Assembly: GCF_900102195.1 (NCBI RefSeq)
Contig: NZ_FNBE01000007.1
Span: forward strand, 203,271-267,270
Direction: 5' to 3'
Source of the DNA: Pseudonocardia oroxyli
GTDB taxonomy: Bacteria > Actinomycetota > Actinomycetes > Mycobacteriales > Pseudonocardiaceae
Length of the DNA: 64,000 bases
This document shows, in pieces, positions 60,345-64,000 of the stretch. The notes under the pieces are model-generated. The model was not told the DNA's origin. It saw only the letters and a program-made list of their open reading frames with translations, and did not search any database. Every line of letters starts with the position of its first letter. Position 1 is the stretch's first letter. Position numbers and translations under genes: made by a program.

Positions 60345-60369
60345 GTTTCCGACTCCTTCGCCCGGGTAG
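60345..60369 (+). promoter_or_regulatory. SigB-like promoter of LuxR gene
   Basis: GTTT at 60345-60348, 15 nt, GGGTAG at 60364-60369. This matches GTTT-N14-16-GGGTA except the last base and lies 38 bp before the GTG start of the LuxR gene. It is the best general-stress-type promoter seen in the window. Confidence 0.6.
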
Positions 60370-60407
60370 TGGTGCTCGCTTCAGCGGAACGACCGAGGAG
60401 CTGACCA

Positions 60408-61499
60408 GTGCCCAGCCGATCCACCGAGCAGCCGTTCGGCGCGGGGCCGCGGTCATGGCGCGCGACCTGTGGAGGGAACATGCGCTCGCACCAGTCCGGG
60501 GAGCTGCTCCTGGCCGAGACCGCCGCGTCGCCGGGGACCGGCTCCGAGCGCGCACAGGCCCTCCTCGAGGTCCTCCGCGGGCTCGTCCCGTTCGACGCCG
60601 CCTGGCTGGCGCTCGCCGATCCCATGGGCTCCGGCTACCGCTCGTTGGCGAGCATCGACCTCGACCAGCCGGTCGTCGAGTTCCTCTCCGGTCCGGTGAT
60701 GGCGCGGGAGATCGAGGTCACCGGCACCGACCGGGCCCGGCCCCCGCTGAGCCCGTCCGATCTGCCGTACCCGGCCGCGGAGCTCTCCACATGGGCGGAC
60801 TGCCTGATGCCGTCCGGGATCCACGAGGCGATGGCCCTGGGGCTGTTCACCCCGACGGGGCGCCACGTCGGCTTCCTCGCGTTGCTCTCCGGCGACCGGC
60901 ACCCACCCTCGCCGCTCGTCCGCCGCAGGCTCGGCAGGCTCGGGCCCGTGCTCGCGCACGGCATCGACCCGATGCGGTCGCTGCTGACCGCGGCCCACCT
61001 GGTGCGGGGGGCCACGGCCGCGGCGGTGCTCTGCGACGACGGGGGCTGCCGACCACTGCCGGGCCTGCCGGACAGCGCGCTGCTGGTCCCGGGCTCGCCG
61101 GTGCTGGCCGCCGCCCGCGAACGCGTCGACGAGGGGCACGTCTACTGCTCGTTCCTCTGGCCGAGGGGTGGTCCGCACGCGCCGGGAGGGCACCTGCGGG
61201 TGACCGCCATGGCGGCACCCGAGGACGCTCCGCCCGCGGTCACAGGCCTCGTCCTCCTGGCGCCGGGCACCGATCTGCGAGGCCTGACGCCGCGTGAGCT
61301 CGAGGTGCTGGGCCTCCTGGTCGAGGGGTGCTCGAACCAGGAGATCGCGCACGCGCTCGTCGTGGCCCCGCGCACCGTGGCCGCTCACCTGGAGCACATC
61401 CTCCACAAGCTCGAGGCCCCAACGCGCACTCTCGCGGCGGTGCGCGCCGAGCGCGACGGCCTGTACGTCCCGACGGTCCCGCGCGACCGGGCCCTGTGA
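60408..61499 (+). CDS. LuxR family transcriptional regulator
   Basis: 363 residues. Residues 45-270 look GAF-like (LVPFDAAWLALADPMGSGYR near 60; IHEAMALGLFTPTGRHVGFL near 137), and residues 290-340 form a LuxR HTH (LTPRELEVLGLLVEGCSNQE, then APRTVAAHLEHILHKL). GTG at 60408 has GAGGAG 7 nt upstream; ATG 60480 with GGAGGG is an alternative. Divergent from the dehydrogenase operon, hence a likely regulator of it. Confidence 0.88.
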   Translation: MPSRSTEQPFGAGPRSWRATCGGNMRSHQSGELLLAETAASPGTGSERAQALLEVLRGLVPFDAAWLALADPMGSGYRSLASIDLDQPVVEFLSGPVMAREIEVTGTDRARPPLSPSDLPYPAAELSTWADCLMPSGIHEAMALGLFTPTGRHVGFLALLSGDRHPPSPLVRRRLGRLGPVLAHGIDPMRSLLTAAHLVRGATAAAVLCDDGGCRPLPGLPDSALLVPGSPVLAAARERVDEGHVYCSFLWPRGGPHAPGGHLRVTAMAAPEDAPPAVTGLVLLAPGTDLRGLTPRELEVLGLLVEGCSNQEIAHALVVAPRTVAAHLEHILHKLEAPTRTLAAVRAERDGLYVPTVPRDRAL

Positions 61500-61508
61500 G
61501 GACATCGA

Positions 61509-61530
61509 CCGATTCCCACGCCGGAATCGG
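61509..61530. terminator. Small perfect hairpin after LuxR gene
   Basis: CCGATTCC, loop CACGCC, GGAATCGG, starting 10 bp after the LuxR stop. It is short and without a T-run; it could attenuate transcription into the DUF2267 gene 34 bp further on. Confidence 0.35.
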
Positions 61531-61563
61531 GGCACAGCGGAACACCACCACCAGGAGGAGCCG

Positions 61564-62280
61564 ATGATCCAGTACGCGACGTTCGTGAAGACCGTCGGCG
61601 ACCAGGCAGGGGCGACGGACACCGAGGAGGCCAGGCACGCGGTGGAGGCGGTCCTCGCCGTGGTGGCCGCGGCGCTGGACCCCACCGATCGTGAGCGGCT
61701 GGCCGCGGTCCTGCCCGGCTCGCTGCGCGGCGCCGCCGAGGTAGGGGCGGGGTCTTCTCCTCCCGGGAGCGCCACGGAGCTGGTGTCCGCGGTGGGCGCC
61801 GTGCTCGGGTGGCCGGGCGAGCGGGCCCGCTTCTTCGTCCAGGCGACCCTGTCCACGCTGGCCGACCTCGAACCGGAGCTCGCCGACCTCCTCGACCGGC
61901 GCCTGCCCGACGGCGCGGAGCTGCGCGCGCCCCTCGACCAGGGAGTCCCGCCACGGGGATCCGGGGTCCCGACCGACCTGAGCCCGCGGCTGCTCGAGCG
62001 GGACGAGATCGATCGTGCGCTCACCGCCCTGGAGGGCTGGGACGGCGACGAGCACCGGCTGCGGCGCATCGTCGGGCTCCCGCCCGACCGCGTGACGCCG
62101 CTGCGCAACGCCGTCGCCCGTGCCGAACGCGACCTGAACCACCACGCGCGGGTCGAGCAGGGGCCGGACGGGGTGACCTTCGTCGTCTGGACCCACTCGC
62201 TCGACCGCGTGACGGACATGGACATCGAGCTGGCCCGGCGGATCGACGCGGCGGTCACCGCGGTCGGGTCCTCCGGCTGA
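61564..62280 (+). CDS. DUF2267-like domain fused to pterin-4a-carbinolamine dehydratase domain
   Basis: 238 residues. The first 125 follow the DUF2267 pattern (FVKTVGDQAG, HAVEAVLAVVAAALDPTDRE, RLAAVLPGSLR). Residues 140-235 are a PCD/DCoH fold: LLERDEIDRALTALEGWDGD, H193-H194 in DLNHHARVE, and VVWTHSLDRVTDMDIELARR. PCD recycles pterin cofactor or acts as a dimerisation partner. ATG at 61564 has AGGAGGAG upstream. The two domains are joined by a Gly/Pro linker. Confidence 0.8.
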   Translation: MIQYATFVKTVGDQAGATDTEEARHAVEAVLAVVAAALDPTDRERLAAVLPGSLRGAAEVGAGSSPPGSATELVSAVGAVLGWPGERARFFVQATLSTLADLEPELADLLDRRLPDGAELRAPLDQGVPPRGSGVPTDLSPRLLERDEIDRALTALEGWDGDEHRLRRIVGLPPDRVTPLRNAVARAERDLNHHARVEQGPDGVTFVVWTHSLDRVTDMDIELARRIDAAVTAVGSSG

Positions 62281-62302
62281 TGCTCCGTACAGAAGGAGAC
62301 AC

Positions 62303-62371
62303 GTGCAGCACCAGAACACCGACACCGCTCCGGCGGGCCCGCAGGCCGCACTCGGGAACGGGGCGCGGTGA
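62303..62371 (+). CDS. 22-residue leader-like peptide
   Basis: GTG at 62303 has a consensus AAGGAG at 62293-62298, the strongest ribosome site in this stretch. The frame encodes 22 polar residues (VQHQNTDTAPAG...GNGAR) and stops with TGA at 62369-62371, overlapping the start of the DUF2795 gene (GTG 62368/ATG 62371). It may be a coupling leader or the stub of a lost gene. Confidence 0.45.
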   Translation: MQHQNTDTAPAGPQAALGNGAR

Positions 62372-62664
62372 TGGCCGGTTCCCTCACCCCGGAACAGGTC
62401 CTCGACTACCTCACCGAGGTCGACTATCCCGCGGACAAGGACACCCTGGTCGACGCCGCCAGGCGGGTCGGGGCGCCCGACGAGGTGGTCCGGGCCCTGC
62501 GCGCGATCCCGCCGGTGGACTACGACAACGGCGCCGAGGTGGTGCGGTCGGTGCGGCTGGACCCGGCCCCCGAGCGCTCGGCGAGCCTGGCCGCCGAGCA
62601 GGCCCGCACGGCCGCGCCGCCCCGCGTCGCGGAACACATGCGCATCCCCCCGGAGGAGCGGTGA
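62368..62664 (+). CDS. DUF2795 family protein
   Basis: 98 residues (97 if ATG 62371 is used). LTPEQVLDYLTEVDYPADKD, then VDAARRVGAPDEVVRALRAI match the DUF2795 helical domain, which is found in actinobacterial stress loci with no known function. The start has no good ribosome site of its own; the leader peptide upstream ends in it, suggesting coupling. Confidence 0.85.
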   Translation: MMAGSLTPEQVLDYLTEVDYPADKDTLVDAARRVGAPDEVVRALRAIPPVDYDNGAEVVRSVRLDPAPERSASLAAEQARTAAPPRVAEHMRIPPEER

Positions 62665-62671
62665 CGGACGG

Positions 62672-62947
62672 TCAGCCCACCCGGCCGGTGAACAGGTAGT
62701 ACCCGATCGCCCCACCGCAGTGATCACCGAGACGACGGTCGGCGACACGCCGTCGAGGGCGACGTACCCGATCAGCGCGCTCAGCCCGCCGGCCACCGCG
62801 ATCCCGCTCCACACGCCGAAGACGTACCGGGCGGACCGGCCCGCCCGCTTCATCCCCGCCGCGCTGGACAGCCCCTCGGGGACGTTGGAGATGAAGATCG
62901 CCGCCGGCGAGCAGGCCCCACAGGCCTGCCTGCAACCACGTCGGCAC
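62672..62947 (-). pseudogene. ZIP-family metal transporter remnant
   Basis: GTG 62947 encodes the N-terminus PTWLQAGLWGLLAG, then the reading frame shifts and the sequence matches the middle of a ZIP transporter (AAIFISNVPEGLSSAAGMKR, VFGVWSGIAVAGG), and shifts again near 62723 into AIGYYLFTGRVG and a stop. Most membrane helices, including the first metal-site helices, are missing. Dead remnant. Confidence 0.75.
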
Positions 62948-62998
62948 GGGTTCCCCTCCTCGCGTTCGGGTGCACCCGGCTACCCGGCGGCGAGCAGG

Positions 62999-63370
62999 TC
63001 AGTCGCTGACGGAGGACTCCACCGGCACGACGGCGGGCGGCACGTAGAACGACACCTTCCGGATGGTCTCGATCGTCCGCCAGGTGCAGGTGTCCCGGGC
63101 GAAGAGGCGGACGACGTCTCCCGGTCCGATCGCGATGGTCTCGCCGGTGCGGTGGAAGGTGACCTCGGCCTTGCCCTCGAGGACGACGAAGATCTCGTCG
63201 GCGGTGACGCCGTCGTACTCGCCGACCTCGGCGCCCCAGACGTCCACCGCGGTGTCCGCGGTGATCCCGTCCAGGTAGCGGGCGCCGGTGCGGAACTCGG
63301 GGGTCTTCGGGGTCCAGTCGAGCTCGGCCGCGAAGGCGTTCCCCAGAAGCTGGCTCACAACACTCCTCAT
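62999..63370 (-). CDS. Cupin-domain protein
   Basis: 123 residues. The cupin core has YDGVTADEIFVVLEGKAEVT, then IAIGPGDVVRLFARDTCTW, with few histidines, so the metal site of motif 1 is incomplete. Resembles COG3450-type cupins (DUF861). ATG at 63370 overlaps the stop of the phosphotriesterase-like gene (ATGA), so the pair form an operon. Confidence 0.87.
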   Translation of the reverse strand: MRSVVSQLLGNAFAAELDWTPKTPEFRTGARYLDGITADTAVDVWGAEVGEYDGVTADEIFVVLEGKAEVTFHRTGETIAIGPGDVVRLFARDTCTWRTIETIRKVSFYVPPAVVPVESSVSD

Positions 63371-64000
63371 CGATGGCCCGCCGCAGTGAACAGGCGGCGG
63401 GGATTGGCGGTCAACAGACCCGCGGCCACCTCGCCCGGCACGCCGAGGCGCTGCAGCCGGGGCAGGAAGAACCGGGGGACGTAGCCGTAGCCGTTGCCGC
63501 CGTTGCGGGTCCACATGGCCTTGGTGGCCATGTCGTGGCTGAGCAGCAGCTGGTCGGTGTGGCCCGCGGCGACCAGCGCGGCGACCGCGGCCGCGGTCTG
63601 GTGCGGGGCCGGGCACTGGCCCTCGCCCGCGTAGAGGAACGGCATGCCGATCATGTCGAACTCCAGCCAGACGCCGCGTGCGGCGACGGCCCGCTGGTAG
63701 TCCGGGTCCTCCCCGGAGGGGTCCATGTGACACAGCACCACCGCCTCGGGCCGGACCCCCTCCTCGTCGAGGACGATGTCGAGCACCTCGTGGGCGCGCC
63801 GCTGCCAGCCCGGCAGGTGCACGAACAGCGGCACCGCGAGCTCGCGCTGCGCCCGCGCCGCGGCGCGCAGGTGGGTCCGTTCGGCGTCGGTGAACTGCGG
63901 GGACACCCCGATCTCCCCGATGATCCCCGGCCGGATCCCGGTGTCCCCGACGCCGTCGGCGAACTCGGCGACGATCTCCGCCACCAGGTCGTCGACGGTG
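63367..64000 (-). CDS. Phosphotriesterase-like metal hydrolase, partial at window edge
   Basis: The frame continues beyond position 64000; 211 C-terminal residues are visible. Family metal-site segments are present: VPLFVHLPGW, VVLCHMDPSGEDPDYQ and LLLSHDMATK, matching the His, His and Asp of the amidohydrolase TIM barrel. Members are lactonases, phosphotriesterases or amidases; the specific substrate is unknown. The start lies outside the window (the apparent GTG at 63984 is internal). Confidence 0.88.
   Translation of the reverse strand, partial: TVDDLVAEIVAEFADGVGDTGIRPGIIGEIGVSPQFTDAERTHLRAAARAQRELAVPLFVHLPGWQRRAHEVLDIVLDEEGVRPEAVVLCHMDPSGEDPDYQRAVAARGVWLEFDMIGMPFLYAGEGQCPAPHQTAAAVAALVAAGHTDQLLLSHDMATKAMWTRNGGNGYGYVPRFFLPRLQRLGVPGEVAAGLLTANPRRLFTAAGHR

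Noticed and set aside
1..64000. tRNA, rRNA, riboswitch or prophage genes
   Set aside because: No clover-leaf, conserved rRNA segment, aptamer-like consensus or phage structural gene was recognised on reading both strands; a covariance-model search would be needed to exclude small RNAs.

Overview
The window reads as chromosomal DNA of a high-GC actinomycete. Support comes from the strong G/C bias at third codon positions, many GTG starts, 4-nt ATGA/GTGA gene overlaps, a WhiB-type Fe-S regulator, several F420/FMN luciferase-like oxidoreductases, an ECF41 (SigJ-type) sigma factor and candidate SigB-like GTTT-N15-GGGTA promoters. A member of the Pseudonocardiaceae is a reasonable guess; the sequence alone cannot fix the species. 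No rRNA, tRNA, CRISPR array, prophage or complete insertion sequence was seen.

Layout. 0-5 kb: 5-oxoprolinase genes (pxpA and partial pxpB), a TauE/SafE exporter, a dead SDR remnant behind a TetR-type operator, and an ABC1/UbiB kinase with an apparent 1-nt frameshift at its 5' end. 4.3-8 kb: three regulator/target pairs or neighbours (TetR with a divergent luciferase-like enzyme and two operator copies; a COG4315 lipoprotein; MarR with a divergent azoreductase). 8-17 kb: mixed housekeeping genes (NYN/OST-HTH protein, APH-fold kinase, HAD, Vsr, cation/proton antiporter, GNAT, epoxide hydrolase, PPK2, luciferase-like enzyme, monooxygenase). 17-22 kb: an ATPase-LuxR regulator downstream of an ECF41 sigma/FAD-oxidoreductase pair. 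22-31.7 kb: Tat-exported phosphoesterase, lipoprotein and membrane protein, DHFR-like enzyme, methyltransferase, a LuxR regulator embedded in the membrane, and a NarL-type two-component system. 31.6-38.3 kb: a lipid/CoA island (two luciferase-like enzymes, acetoacetyl-CoA synthetase, SDR, acyl-CoA synthetase, divergent TetR). 38.3-44 kb: a striking hexapeptide-repeat protein, SDR, XRE regulator, flavin monooxygenase, DinB protein, two tiny coupled genes and a CHASE3 sensor without output domain.

44-64 kb is a stress-response and aldehyde-detoxification region: ECF sigma with a zinc-motif/Asp23 partner, Asp23 protein, CsbD, WhiB, GAF-ANTAR regulator, manganese catalase, PP2C phosphatase, BLUF photoreceptor, a seven-gene translationally coupled operon with three zinc alcohol/aldehyde dehydrogenases plus DJ-1 and SRPBCC proteins, a LuxR regulator behind a SigB-like promoter, a DUF2267-pterin dehydratase fusion, DUF2795, a cupin and a partial phosphotriesterase-like hydrolase. 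It also holds an unusual density of decayed genes (ornithine/lysine/arginine decarboxylase, metallo-beta-lactamase, AraC regulator, ZIP transporter) and a 161-bp MITE with IS630-like target features.

The most unusual signals are the 21-hexad Ser/Cys repeat protein at 38.3 kb, two copies of one perfect palindrome that differ by a compensated base pair (24.0 and 34.2 kb), the MITE at 46.4 kb, the membrane-integral LuxR regulator at 26.4 kb, and the ECF/zinc-motif/Asp23 module at 44.3 kb.
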